Both the position numbers and the translations under genes were made by a program. Of a stretch of DNA of 34,579 nucleotides, positions 15,566 to 24,041 are shown one piece after another. Source of the stretch: Streptococcus pseudopneumoniae (GTDB taxonomy: Bacteria; Bacillota; Bacilli; Lactobacillales; Streptococcaceae); assembly GCF_001074825.1 (NCBI RefSeq), contig NZ_JUPG01000120.1, positions 1 to 34,579 on the forward strand. The letters run 5' to 3'. Below the pieces are notes generated by a model. The model saw only the letters and a list, made by a program, of their open reading frames with translations, was not told where the DNA came from and did not search any database. Within the stretch, counting starts at the first letter, position 1, and each line of letters begins with the position of its first letter.

Positions 15566-16372
15566 ATGAAATCGGGTAATGGTTTTTGGAAAGGATGTCT
15601 CTATTTTTGGGGTTTCTTGTTCTTGTTGGGACTCTTGGTTCAATATGCTCTTCCGCTTGCGGCTTGTGTACTGCTAGGCTATGGTGGTTATCGTCTCTAT
15701 AAACGTTGGCGCTATCCTCTTTTGCAGGATCGTTCTCTCGACGATCGGATTGAGCTTTTAAAAGCTCGGATTCGTCAGGCGGACAAGGATATTCAGCAAT
15801 TAGAGGGAACTTTAGTAGAGAAAGGTTCAGATTCCTATAAGAATTTGGCTAATCAAGTATTGATCGAACTGCGGGAAATTCATCAGGAGGCGGATCGTCT
15901 CAAGTCCTATATCGATGCTGATGTCTACAACCGTATTGACAAAAAGGTTCGTACAGTAAGGGCAAACATCGATGTTCAGCTAGAGCGTTTGGATAGGGAA
16001 AGTCAGGTAGATCTTGAAAATGCGGAGCCAGAGGACTTAGCTCCAGAATTGTCTCAGACTTTGGCTAATATTGCCATTGACCATCAGGCCATTTTAGACA
16101 AGATTGCTACCTCGGATGAGGGTGATAAGGAAGAATTGACCGCCATTCATAGTTTGAAGATGGAGAAATTCCAAACGATTCTAGAAGGCTATTTAAAGAT
16201 TAAGGCAAATCCTAAAAACTATAATCGAGCAGAAGAACGTTTGCAACAAGCTAAAGCAGCTATCGAACAATTTGACCTTGAACTGGACCAAGTCTTGAGA
16301 GAACTCAATGAAACAGATATGCGTGATTTTGATATTAGTTTACGCATCCTAGAAAAAGATCGTAAAGAATAG
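15566..16372 (+). CDS. xpaC: XpaC family protein (membrane-anchored, helical)
   Basis: This 268-residue protein has an N-terminal hydrophobic region (residues ~8-42, one or two membrane helices) followed by a long, charged, helical cytoplasmic part. It belongs to the XpaC/halogenated-indolyl-phosphate hydrolysis family, whose biochemical function is unknown. It is paired with telA, as xpaC is with yaaN in Bacillus. An ATG at 15560 is also in frame, but TAAGGA ends directly before it, so ATG 15566 with a 6-bp spacing is preferred. Its C-terminal block (about 160-262) is clearly homologous to the first 120 residues of HsdR encoded 1.6 kb downstream: from Gly208 to Arg260, 20 of 53 residues match without a gap. 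Confidence 0.8.
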   Translation: MKSGNGFWKGCLYFWGFLFLLGLLVQYALPLAACVLLGYGGYRLYKRWRYPLLQDRSLDDRIELLKARIRQADKDIQQLEGTLVEKGSDSYKNLANQVLIELREIHQEADRLKSYIDADVYNRIDKKVRTVRANIDVQLERLDRESQVDLENAEPEDLAPELSQTLANIAIDHQAILDKIATSDEGDKEELTAIHSLKMEKFQTILEGYLKIKANPKNYNRAEERLQQAKAAIEQFDLELDQVLRELNETDMRDFDISLRILEKDRKE

Positions 16373-16393
16373 GTTAGAAATAAAGGAGTAACC

Positions 16394-17641
16394 ATGACAG
16401 AATTTAATTTTGATATTGACCAGATTGCCAATAATACAGTGGCCAAGGTGGATAAGACAACCCAAATCATCGAGACCAATACTGGCTCAGATAAGACCTT
16501 GACCTTCCTTGAAAAGTTGAGCCCTGAGCAGCAAGAAGGAATCAAGGCGCGCGTGCCTCAGTTAGTAGACCAGTTTGTCACAAATCAAAATGCTCTTTTG
16601 GACTTTGGACAATCTGCTGTAGAAGGTGTGAACAATACGGTCAATCGTATCTTGTCAGAACAAAAGAAACTGCAGATTCCTCAAGTAGATGATCTACTCA
16701 AGAATACCAACCGTGAGTTGCAAGGCTTTGTCGTCAAATACAAGAACGCTGAAATTGCTGAGTTAGAAGAAAAGCCAAACTTTTTGCAACGATTGTTTAA
16801 CAAGAGCAAGAATACCCTACAGGAATTTTACTTTGACTCAAAAACAGTAGAGCAAAAGCTGGATGGCATGGCTGCCGCAGTGGTCAAGCAAGAAGATGTC
16901 CTAGCTCGAAATATCGTCTCTGCTGAGATGTTGATTGAGGATAATACTAAGTCTATTGAAAATCTAGTAGGAGTGATTTCCTTTATCGAAGCCAGCCAGA
17001 CAGAAGCTGGTAATCGCGCTGCCGAACTGAAGGCCCAAGCTGACCAACTCGATACAAGTACGGTAGAATACCAGACCAAGTCACAAGAATTGGCCCGCAT
17101 GGCTGAAGTGGTCAATACCCTCGAACAACAACACACCGAGTATGTCAGCCGTCTTTATGTTGCTTGGGCAACAACACCTCAGATGCGCAATCTTGTGAAG
17201 GTGTCATCTGATATGCGCCAAAAATTGGGTATGCTTCGTCGCAATACTATTCCAACAATGAAGCTTTCTATTGCTCAACTGGGTATTTTGCAACAATCAA
17301 TGAAATCAGGTGTCGTGGCAGATGCTATTGTCAATGCCAACAATGCTGCCCTTCAGATGCTAGCTGAAACCAGCAAGGAAGTGATTCCGCAGATGGAGAG
17401 AATTGCCCAAAGCCCGACAGTCGCTGTCGAATCGGTTACCAAACTGGCCGAAAGTCTGGTCGCTCAAAACCAAGGTATCGTCGCTGCCATTGAGTTGGGA
17501 CGTCAGAAACGTGCCCAACTAGAAACAACCATCGTCAAGTCCGCAGAAATGATCAATGATTCTGTCAAACTACGCGATGAGAAAATCGTCCAAGCCCTTC
17601 TAGACCAAGGAAAGGCTGCCCAGAAAGAAGTACAAGAATAA
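16394..17641 (+). CDS. telA: TelA/KlaB family protein (toxic anion resistance)
   Basis: This 415-residue soluble, almost wholly alpha-helical protein belongs to the TelA (toxic anion resistance, PF05816) family. Family marks include the N-terminal segment with LTFLEKLSPEQQ, QNALLDFGQSAVEGVN, and the C-terminal region AALQMLAETSKEVIPQMERIAQ. TelA proteins are linked to tellurite resistance and membrane-stress resistance, and in streptococci and Bacillus they pair with XpaC. The mechanism is not known. It starts 21 bp after xpaC with AAAGGAG, so the two form an operon ended by a good terminator. Confidence 0.88.
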   Translation: MTEFNFDIDQIANNTVAKVDKTTQIIETNTGSDKTLTFLEKLSPEQQEGIKARVPQLVDQFVTNQNALLDFGQSAVEGVNNTVNRILSEQKKLQIPQVDDLLKNTNRELQGFVVKYKNAEIAELEEKPNFLQRLFNKSKNTLQEFYFDSKTVEQKLDGMAAAVVKQEDVLARNIVSAEMLIEDNTKSIENLVGVISFIEASQTEAGNRAAELKAQADQLDTSTVEYQTKSQELARMAEVVNTLEQQHTEYVSRLYVAWATTPQMRNLVKVSSDMRQKLGMLRRNTIPTMKLSIAQLGILQQSMKSGVVADAIVNANNAALQMLAETSKEVIPQMERIAQSPTVAVESVTKLAESLVAQNQGIVAAIELGRQKRAQLETTIVKSAEMINDSVKLRDEKIVQALLDQGKAAQKEVQE

Positions 17642-17649
17642 CACACAAG

Positions 17650-17680
17650 TCCCCTGTAATGTAGATTTGCAGGGGATTTT
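17650..17680 (+). terminator. xpaC-telA terminator
   Basis: TCCCCTG (17650-17656) pairs with CAGGGGA (17670-17676), then TTTT. Confidence 0.8.
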
Positions 17681-17749
17681 GCTTGTTTTAGTAGAAGTTT
17701 GAAGGTCAGGGAATTCTTGCCAGATTTAGAGAGAATACCCTAGAAAACC

Positions 17750-17778
17750 TTTTCACTACTAGTCTTTTATGATACAAT
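17750..17778 (+). promoter_or_regulatory. Promoter of the RNA/leader upstream of hsdR
   Basis: TTTTCA (17750-17755), 17-bp spacer, TGA-TACAAT (-10 at 17773-17778, extended). It would start a transcript near 17785. Confidence 0.7.
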
Positions 17779-17784
17779 GGAAGG

Positions 17785-17937
17785 AAGTAAAGGCGCTGTT
17801 TTTTCGATGTCGCAACGCCTTGGATGAATGAAAAGGAAGAGTCCCTATGGTTAAGCAAACAAGTCCCATGCAGAGAGCTACATTCGCATCCTCGTACCCA
17901 GTTTCAAAACCTACCAATGTTTTTGGTAGGCTTTTTG
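17785..17937 (+). ncRNA. Candidate small RNA or attenuated leader before hsdR
   Basis: A good promoter is followed about 150 bp later by a strong terminator. In between, AAGGCGcTG (17790-17798) pairs with CAACGCCTT (17813-17821) with one mismatch. A 32-codon frame (17847-17945) with AAGGA upstream runs through the terminator stem, so it is a weak coding candidate. The element could be an independent small RNA or a leader whose terminator controls hsdR. I do not recognise the family; the streptococcal asd-type RNAs of similar size are one possibility to test. Confidence 0.5.
17910..17936 (+). terminator. Terminator just upstream of hsdR
   Basis: CCTACCAA (17910-17917) pairs with TTGGTAGG (17923-17930), followed by CTTTTT. 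It lies only 25 bp before the hsdR start, the arrangement of an attenuator or of a separate small RNA. Confidence 0.85.
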
Positions 17938-17960
17938 CGTTGTAGAAATGGGGTATGAAC

Positions 17961-20900
17961 ATGGCTTACACTTTATCAAAAGAATTAGAACAAGAACTCA
18001 TAGTTTCAGCGTCTGAGTTGCAGGCTAGTTATGCTGCTATCGTAGAATACCTAGAAGCTATCAACCAGAAAGAAGCATCTGGAAGCAATTCTCAGGAACT
18101 CCAGAATCAGCTTACTATTCAGCTAAGACGTTTAGAAGATTTGGTGCAGGGTTATATCCAAATAAAGAAGCATCCCCATCACTACTTAGATGCAGATAAA
18201 GAACTGACAGCAGCCTATCAAGCCATAAAAGGTACGGAGCAAGATCTTCTCAAAAAATTGCAACATCTCAATCAAGCAGCCTTGCAGGATTTCCATATCA
18301 GCCAGAGACTCTCTCCTAAAGACGAGACTGCTATCCCTGTAGCAGGTAAACCCAAAACCAAACAGGAATTGGCTATCGAGCGGGATTTAATCAACCAGCT
18401 GACAAAGGGAGAAAGTCAATGGGTGTATCGACCTGAGTTAAATACTGAAGACCTCCTATGGGGAAACTTTTTTGCCAAGCTGGAAGCTAATAATGTCCGC
18501 ATTTTGCAAGACCATCCTCTTACAAATTCAGAGAAAAATCAAATCAAAAACCAGCTCAATTTTGTCAACTTCTACGAAGCAGCCAAGTGGATAGCAGGGG
18601 AAAATGGCATTGCCAAGGTGCAGGTTCAACGTGAAGATGCTAGTTTAGGCACCATTCGCTTGGAAGTCTTGTGGAGAAACAATGTCGCTGGTGGCAAATC
18701 AAGCTATGAGGTTGTCAACCAAGTCATCACAGGCGGAGAAGGTATTCGCCAGCGCCGTGGAGATGTGACTTTGTTAATCAATGGTCTGCCCATGATTCAA
18801 ATCGAACTGAAAAGTCGTTCTCATCCTTACATGGATGCTTTTCGTCAGATTAAAAAATACGACCAAGAAGGACAGTTCAGAGGTATTTATTCAAGTCTTC
18901 AGATGTTTGTCGTCTCAAATGTCACAGACACTCGCTACATTGCAGCTGCCAAAGCCAACAAGCTAAATGAGCGCTTCTTGACCAAGTGGGTGGATAGTGA
19001 AAATAGACCCCAGCCCCAACTATTTGACTTTGCTGAGTCTGTCTTGTCGATACCAAGAGCCCATGAGATGGTCATGCAATATTCTGTCATTGATGATGAC
19101 AAAAAGGCCTTGATTTTATTGCGCCCCTATCAGGTTCATGCCATTGAGGCTATCCGTGAAGCCAGTCGCAAGCGCCAGTCAGGTTATATCTGGCATACGA
19201 CTGGATCAGGTAAGACCTTGACCTCCTATAAGGTTTCGCGCAATCTGCTCCAGATTCCATCTATCGAAAAGACAATCTTTGTGATTGATAGGACAGACCT
19301 CGACCAGCAGACGACCAGTTCTTTTCAGTCTTACGCAGAGAACGATATGATTGATATCGACGAGACCGATGATACACAGGAATTGGTTAAAAATCTGGCT
19401 TCTGATGACCGCCGTGTCGTTGTCACGACCATCCAGAAAATCAATACCATGATTCGGCAGTTTGATGAAGGGCGTCACCAAAAGGTCTACAATCGTATCA
19501 AACAACTTAAACTAGCCTTTGTCGTTGATGAATGCCATCGCGCAGTGACTCCTGAACGCCAGCGCCACTTAGAGCGCTTCTTTACAAATTCTCTCTGGTA
19601 TGGGTTTACAGGAACGCCTATCTTTACAGAAAATAAACGTGAACAAAAAGGAGACCTTGCTCAGACGACCGAAGAGCAGTACGGTGATTGCCTCCACCAA
19701 TATACCGTCAAAGAAGCTATACATGACAAGGCGGTTCTTGGCTTTAATGTGGAGTATCAGACAACCATGCCTGGCTGGGCAGAAGATGAGATTGACGAGG
19801 AGCGTTATGATGACGAAGGCCACATGCTTGCTGTTTTAGATGCCATTCTCAATCGCTCAAGACGCAAACTCGGTTTCCAAAATGGGGTAGGAAAAACCTA
19901 TGAAGCCATTTTGACTGTCAAAAGCATTGCCCGTGCGCAGGCCTATTATAACCTGATCAAGCAAGTCAAAAATGGAGAAAAGTCTTTAAGCATTTCGGAA
20001 AATGTTAAAAAGGTCTTGCCAGATTTCCCTAAGGTTGCCATTACCTACTCTGTGACAGAGAATGAAGCAGACTCCTATGTCAACCAAGCCTACATGGAGG
20101 AAAGTCTAGAAGACTACAATGCCATGTTTGGCACTCACTTTAGCCTAGCAACCATTGCTTCCTACAATAGTGACCTCAACGACCGTCTGTCCCGTAAGAA
20201 AGAACGCTTTGCCTTCCGTGAAGAGCAGTTGGACCTGGTTATCGTGGTGGACCGCTTGTTGACAGGCTTTGATGCCCCTTGCCTATCGACTTTGTTCATG
20301 GATCGTCAGCCCATGAAACCTCAGCATATCATTCAGGCCTTTTCACGAACCAACCGCCTCTTTGATGAAGGCAAGAAATTCGGTCAAATCGTTACCTTCC
20401 AAACGCCTGACCGCTTTAAAGCAAAAGTGGATGAAGCTCTGAGCCTCTACTCAAATGGTGGCGAAACTAGTGTCTTAGCCCCAGAATGGCAGGAGGAGAA
20501 GGCCAAGTTTCTGGACAAGGTTCGTCAACTACTAGCCATCGCTCCAAGTCCAGAGCAGGTGCCTGATTTGGATACAGCGACAGATGCAGAATTAAAACGC
20601 TTTGCCAAGGCCTTTCAAGAGTTTGATAAGCTCCTATCCTCTATACAAGTCTATTCGGACTATGATGAGAAAGTCATTCTCAGAGAAATTGGCCTCAGCC
20701 TAGAAGACATCGAGAACTTTGCCGGCCAATATCAAAATGTCATCGAAGAACTCCGCAGACGTAGAAAAGAAGACCAAGAAGAGGAAGGGGTTCTCCTAGA
20801 TATTGAGTATGAGCTCGAATCCATCCGAACCGACGAGATAAACTACCACTATATCCTCTCTCTCATCCAAGCCCTAATCGAAAATCGGGAAAATATCATT

Positions 20901-21323
20901 GGTAAAAAGGAAAAGAGTCTAGTAGATAACTATATCGAAGATTTGAACAAATCTAATCCCAAGTTATCCAGCATCATCTCTCAACTCTGGCAGAATGTCC
21001 AAGCAGATGCTAAAAGCTATCAGGGGCAGTCTGTAACCCATAAGTTGGATGAGATGATTGAGCTTACTACCCAGAAAAAGATTCGTGAAACGGCAGATTA
21101 TTGGCAGATAGGAGAGGATGAACTCCAGTTCGTAGTAGATAACTATCGCATCGGACGCGACAAGCAAAATGGCGAAAAAGCCATCACAGAATCTCAGGAC
21201 TACCTAGCCTATAAGGAAGCCCATGGAGACGAGGCACTACCAAAACTCAAATACAAAAAAGCCCTCAAAGAGGACTATATGCGCATGATTTCAGAGGATA
21301 TCTTACCGCTAAGGGGGAGATAA
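17961..21323 (+). CDS. hsdR: Type I restriction endonuclease subunit R with XpaC-like N-terminal domain
   Basis: This 1120-residue protein is the ATP-dependent translocase and nuclease subunit of a type I RM complex. Residues 1-120 are helical and homologous to the C-terminal half of XpaC. The canonical HsdR begins near 133 ([14 protein letters not shown]). The PD-(D/E)xK nuclease has D268, E282 and K284 (IQIELKS). SF2 motor motifs follow: Walker A TGSGKT (K418), DECH (523-526), FTGTP, and motif [12 protein letters not shown]. The HsdM-interacting helical region is C-terminal. A frame-compatible ATG lies at 17955, but GGGG at 17950-17953 fits ATG 17961 better. The extra N-terminal domain is unusual for HsdR. 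It cleaves DNA after translocation only with HsdM and HsdS, both encoded downstream. Confidence 0.93.
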   Translation: MAYTLSKELEQELIVSASELQASYAAIVEYLEAINQKEASGSNSQELQNQLTIQLRRLEDLVQGYIQIKKHPHHYLDADKELTAAYQAIKGTEQDLLKKLQHLNQAALQDFHISQRLSPKDETAIPVAGKPKTKQELAIERDLINQLTKGESQWVYRPELNTEDLLWGNFFAKLEANNVRILQDHPLTNSEKNQIKNQLNFVNFYEAAKWIAGENGIAKVQVQREDASLGTIRLEVLWRNNVAGGKSSYEVVNQVITGGEGIRQRRGDVTLLINGLPMIQIELKSRSHPYMDAFRQIKKYDQEGQFRGIYSSLQMFVVSNVTDTRYIAAAKANKLNERFLTKWVDSENRPQPQLFDFAESVLSIPRAHEMVMQYSVIDDDKKALILLRPYQVHAIEAIREASRKRQSGYIWHTTGSGKTLTSYKVSRNLLQIPSIEKTIFVIDRTDLDQQTTSSFQSYAENDMIDIDETDDTQELVKNLASDDRRVVVTTIQKINTMIRQFDEGRHQKVYNRIKQLKLAFVVDECHRAVTPERQRHLERFFTNSLWYGFTGTPIFTENKREQKGDLAQTTEEQYGDCLHQYTVKEAIHDKAVLGFNVEYQTTMPGWAEDEIDEERYDDEGHMLAVLDAILNRSRRKLGFQNGVGKTYEAILTVKSIARAQAYYNLIKQVKNGEKSLSISENVKKVLPDFPKVAITYSVTENEADSYVNQAYMEESLEDYNAMFGTHFSLATIASYNSDLNDRLSRKKERFAFREEQLDLVIVVDRLLTGFDAPCLSTLFMDRQPMKPQHIIQAFSRTNRLFDEGKKFGQIVTFQTPDRFKAKVDEALSLYSNGGETSVLAPEWQEEKAKFLDKVRQLLAIAPSPEQVPDLDTATDAELKRFAKAFQEFDKLLSSIQVYSDYDEKVILREIGLSLEDIENFAGQYQNVIEELRRRRKEDQEEEGVLLDIEYELESIRTDEINYHYILSLIQALIENRENIIGKKEKSLVDNYIEDLNKSNPKLSSIISQLWQNVQADAKSYQGQSVTHKLDEMIELTTQKKIRETADYWQIGEDELQFVVDNYRIGRDKQNGEKAITESQDYLAYKEAHGDEALPKLKYKKALKEDYMRMISEDILPLRGR

Positions 21324-21379
21324 ACTACCGATTGGACTTTTCTTATTTGCTAGGTGTTTAACTTTATCTTGTCAAATTA

Positions 21380-21577
21380 GCCTATCTATCGTTTCAAAAT
21401 AGGCAAAATTGAAGAATAGAATAGCATAGTTGCCTATCTAAAGTGCAAAAATAGCAAAAATTGAACAAAAGAAATGACAGATGTATGTCCTAAAGTTCAA
21501 AAATGGCCGAAATTGAAGAATAGAAATCAAAAAAGAAAATCTAAAGTGTAGAAATAAGAAAATGGAGTAATAGAAAG
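21380..21577 (+). repeat. Four degenerate ~52-bp tandem repeats between hsdR and abiH
   Basis: Copies start at 21380, 21432, 21485 and 21536 (periods 52, 53, 51). The shared core is (T)CTAAAGTGCAAAAATAGC, then AAAATTGAAGAATAGAAAT; the first and fourth copies are the most diverged. The array fills the intergenic space and ends next to the abiH ribosome binding site. It is A+T-rich with no reading frame. Confidence 0.8.
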
Positions 21578-21587
21578 AAGGAACATT

Positions 21588-22658
21588 ATGGAAAAATTAT
21601 TTATTATTGGAAATGGGTTTGATATAGCGCATGATTTAAAGACGGATTATCTATATTTCAAGAAGTTCGTTTATCAGCAGGCGTATGGAAAAGATGATTT
21701 GTTAGAGGCGTTGCAAAGTGAAAATGCCATAAAATTGTACCTAAATAGAATTGACGAAGAAATATTGCTAGAAGAAATAGACGATTATAGTATTCCTGAA
21801 ATGCAAAAGGGACCAGATTGGGGAGACCTATATCCAGATGATGTAGATTTGTATAAGTTGTTGTACCAGTTAATGGGTCAAATTACGGAAACTGAGAAAT
21901 TTTGGTCTGATTTTGAAGCGAAATTAGCAGATTTTAATAAAGTGTCTATTGCTACCATGGATTTTCTGGATAGTGATGGCGATTTGGATGGTTCTTTGAT
22001 GGCTAATAATGCTGATGAGATAGGAGAAATTCTAGCTAAATATATATATTATTCTTTAAATAAATTATTTAAATTGTGGATAGAAGAAACATATTCTGAT
22101 TGGAAGGATAGAATTCTGACTAAAAGTGAAGAGTCGCACTCTAAATTATTAAAGGATACAGTTTTGAAAAATTCTGATGCATTATTTATCAATTTCAATT
22201 ATACAAAAACGTTAGAGGATTTATATAGAATTCCTGAAGAGCAAGTTTTTCATTTACATGGAGTTATTGGTGGGGAAGGATTTGTTTTTGGACATGGTTG
22301 TGATGATGAAGTAAGTGATTTCAATCCTCTTGATGTAGGAGCATATCTTGAAGAAGTTGTTGAAAAGTTAAAGAAACCAGTTGACAATGTATTGACTAAT
22401 TATAATGAACTTTTTGAAAGATTATCTTCTGTCAAAGAAATTTATTTCATCGGATTTGGAATTCGTTCGGAACAAAGATGGGTAGACAGTCCATATTTAA
22501 AAGAAATATTTAAAAAGACTCCAAACGCAGATATTTTACTTGATAGTTATTACCGATTTGGAAATATAGTACAAATGAAAAGAACTCTGAAAAAATTAGG
22601 TGCAGATAAAGCATATAAACTAAGATTAATAGATACAAGGGACAATCAATTGCTATAA
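21588..22658 (+). CDS. abiH: AbiH-family abortive infection protein
   Basis: This 356-residue protein starts with the family signature LFIIGNGFDIAHDLKTDYLY (Gly-rich nucleotide-binding-like turn at residues 8-12) and has the second signature FINFNYTKTLEDLY (F203) followed by VFHLHG (~223). Both blocks are typical of AbiH (PF14253), first described as a phage abortive-infection protein in Lactococcus. The biochemical activity is unknown. It lies inside the type I RM locus, 264 bp after hsdR and 11 bp before hsdS, so it is likely co-transcribed with hsdS. Base composition and codon use are more A+T-rich than in hsdR and hsdM, suggesting separate acquisition. Confidence 0.88.
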   Translation: MEKLFIIGNGFDIAHDLKTDYLYFKKFVYQQAYGKDDLLEALQSENAIKLYLNRIDEEILLEEIDDYSIPEMQKGPDWGDLYPDDVDLYKLLYQLMGQITETEKFWSDFEAKLADFNKVSIATMDFLDSDGDLDGSLMANNADEIGEILAKYIYYSLNKLFKLWIEETYSDWKDRILTKSEESHSKLLKDTVLKNSDALFINFNYTKTLEDLYRIPEEQVFHLHGVIGGEGFVFGHGCDDEVSDFNPLDVGAYLEEVVEKLKKPVDNVLTNYNELFERLSSVKEIYFIGFGIRSEQRWVDSPYLKEIFKKTPNADILLDSYYRFGNIVQMKRTLKKLGADKAYKLRLIDTRDNQLL

Positions 22659-22669
22659 GGAGGATAAAC

Positions 22670-23869
22670 ATGACAAAGAAACCAAGTTATCGCTTTACTG
22701 GCTATGCTGAACCTTGGGAAGAAAAGAAGTTGAGGGAAACTGAAACTCTTTTTACAGATGGCAACTACGGAGAAGCTTATCCGTCAGAGAAAGACCTTAC
22801 TACTAGTGAAAATGGTGTCCCTTTTTTAAGAGGTAGTAATCTTGTAAATGGAGTTTTGGATGAGACTAATGCAAATTATATAACTCATGAAAAACATGAA
22901 GAATTGACATCTGGTCACATTGAATTGGATGATATTATTTTAGCAGTGAGAGGATCATTAGGAGCTATTGGATACGCTAAAGATGAGAATGTTGGATGGA
23001 ACATCAATTCACAGCTCGCAATTATTCGGACTAACAAAAATGAAGCTAAAGGGGACTTTCTTTTGCAATTTTTTATTAGTACAAAAGGGCAAAGAGAATT
23101 GTTATCGAGAAATACTGGAACGGCATTAAAGCAGTTACCACTTAAGCAACTGAAAGATATCCCAGTCCCCCTCCCCTCCCTCCCCGAGCAAACTGCTATT
23201 GGTTCTTTCTTCCAAGATATTGACCAGCTCATTAGCCTTCAACAGTGTAAGTTAGAGGTGCTCAAAGAGCAGAAGAAAACCTACCTCAAACTCCTCTTCC
23301 CAGCCAAAGGACAAATCAAACCAGCCCTTCGCTTCGCAGGATTTGAAGATGAGTGGAAAGAAGTGAAGTTGGGGGAAGTTACGGATAGGTATGATAATTT
23401 AAGAGTTCCAGTTTCAGCAAATGAAAGAGTTTCTGGGGCTACTCCATATTATGGGGCTAATGGGATACAGGATTATGTAGATGGTTATACACATGATGGC
23501 GAGTTCATTCTCATTGCCGAAGATGGTGCAAGTGATTTAAAAGATTATCCAGTACAATATGTAAATGGAAAAGTTTGGGTAAATAATCACGCTCATGTTA
23601 TTCAAGGTAAAAATAATCTGATAAACAATATTTTTTTATTATTTGCAGTAAAACAAATTAACATTGAACCTTTTCTAGTAGGAGGAGGAAGAACGAAGCT
23701 AAATTCGGATATAATGATGAAACTTCCTTTACATCTCCCCTCTCTCCCTGAACAAGAAGCTATCGGTTCTTTCTTCCAAGACCTAGACAAGGCCATTGCC
23801 AAGCAAGAGGAAAAAGTCAACCAGCTCAAAGAAAGCAAACAAACCCTACTCAGAAAAATGTTTATCTAA
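22670..23869 (+). CDS. hsdS: Type I restriction-modification specificity subunit S
   Basis: This 399-residue protein sets the DNA target of the RM complex. It has two target recognition domains (about residues 15-165 and 225-350), each preceded by a similar start (YRFTGYAEPWEEKKL and LRFAGFEDEWKEVKL) and followed by a conserved helical region (LPSLPEQTAIGSFFQDID and LPSLPEQEAIGSFFQDLD). This is the classic two-half HsdS, recognising a bipartite site. AAGGAGG lies before the ATG. The TRDs are A+T-rich while the conserved segments match hsdM and hsdR in composition, showing TRD exchange. No second hsdS or recombinase gene is present in the window, so local phase variation is not evident. The target sequence cannot be predicted. 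Confidence 0.95.
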   Translation: MTKKPSYRFTGYAEPWEEKKLRETETLFTDGNYGEAYPSEKDLTTSENGVPFLRGSNLVNGVLDETNANYITHEKHEELTSGHIELDDIILAVRGSLGAIGYAKDENVGWNINSQLAIIRTNKNEAKGDFLLQFFISTKGQRELLSRNTGTALKQLPLKQLKDIPVPLPSLPEQTAIGSFFQDIDQLISLQQCKLEVLKEQKKTYLKLLFPAKGQIKPALRFAGFEDEWKEVKLGEVTDRYDNLRVPVSANERVSGATPYYGANGIQDYVDGYTHDGEFILIAEDGASDLKDYPVQYVNGKVWVNNHAHVIQGKNNLINNIFLLFAVKQINIEPFLVGGGRTKLNSDIMMKLPLHLPSLPEQEAIGSFFQDLDKAIAKQEEKVNQLKESKQTLLRKMFI

Positions 23870-24010
23870 GATACTAAGACCATCAAAAGCCCAGTAAAAA
23901 TAGGAAACTGGCGCAGTTTTCGATGAAGACCAGACAGTTTATCTTTTTTACCCAGCTTTTAGGTCGTATTCAATTCATAAGATACAAAGACCATAAAAAG
24001 CTACACTAAA
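23870..24010. repeat. Imperfect ~30-bp direct repeats between hsdS and hsdM
   Basis: The copies at 23870-23898 and 23981-24010 share GATAC.AAGACCAT.AAAAG and flank about 80 bp of unassigned sequence. They may be a scar of recombination in the hsdS region. No convincing promoter was found here. Confidence 0.55.
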
Positions 24011-24041
24011 CGAATGAAAGTAGAAATTGATAGGAGACCCT

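Noticed and set aside
17847..17945. 32-codon frame starting MVKQTSPMQRATF with a ribosome binding site, upstream of hsdR
   Set aside because: It reads through a strong terminator stem, so I treat the stretch as an RNA element. Kept as a possible leader peptide only in the findings.
21380..21577. The 52-bp repeats as CRISPR
   Set aside because: The units are directly adjacent and imperfect over their whole length, so there are no unique spacers, and no cas gene is present.
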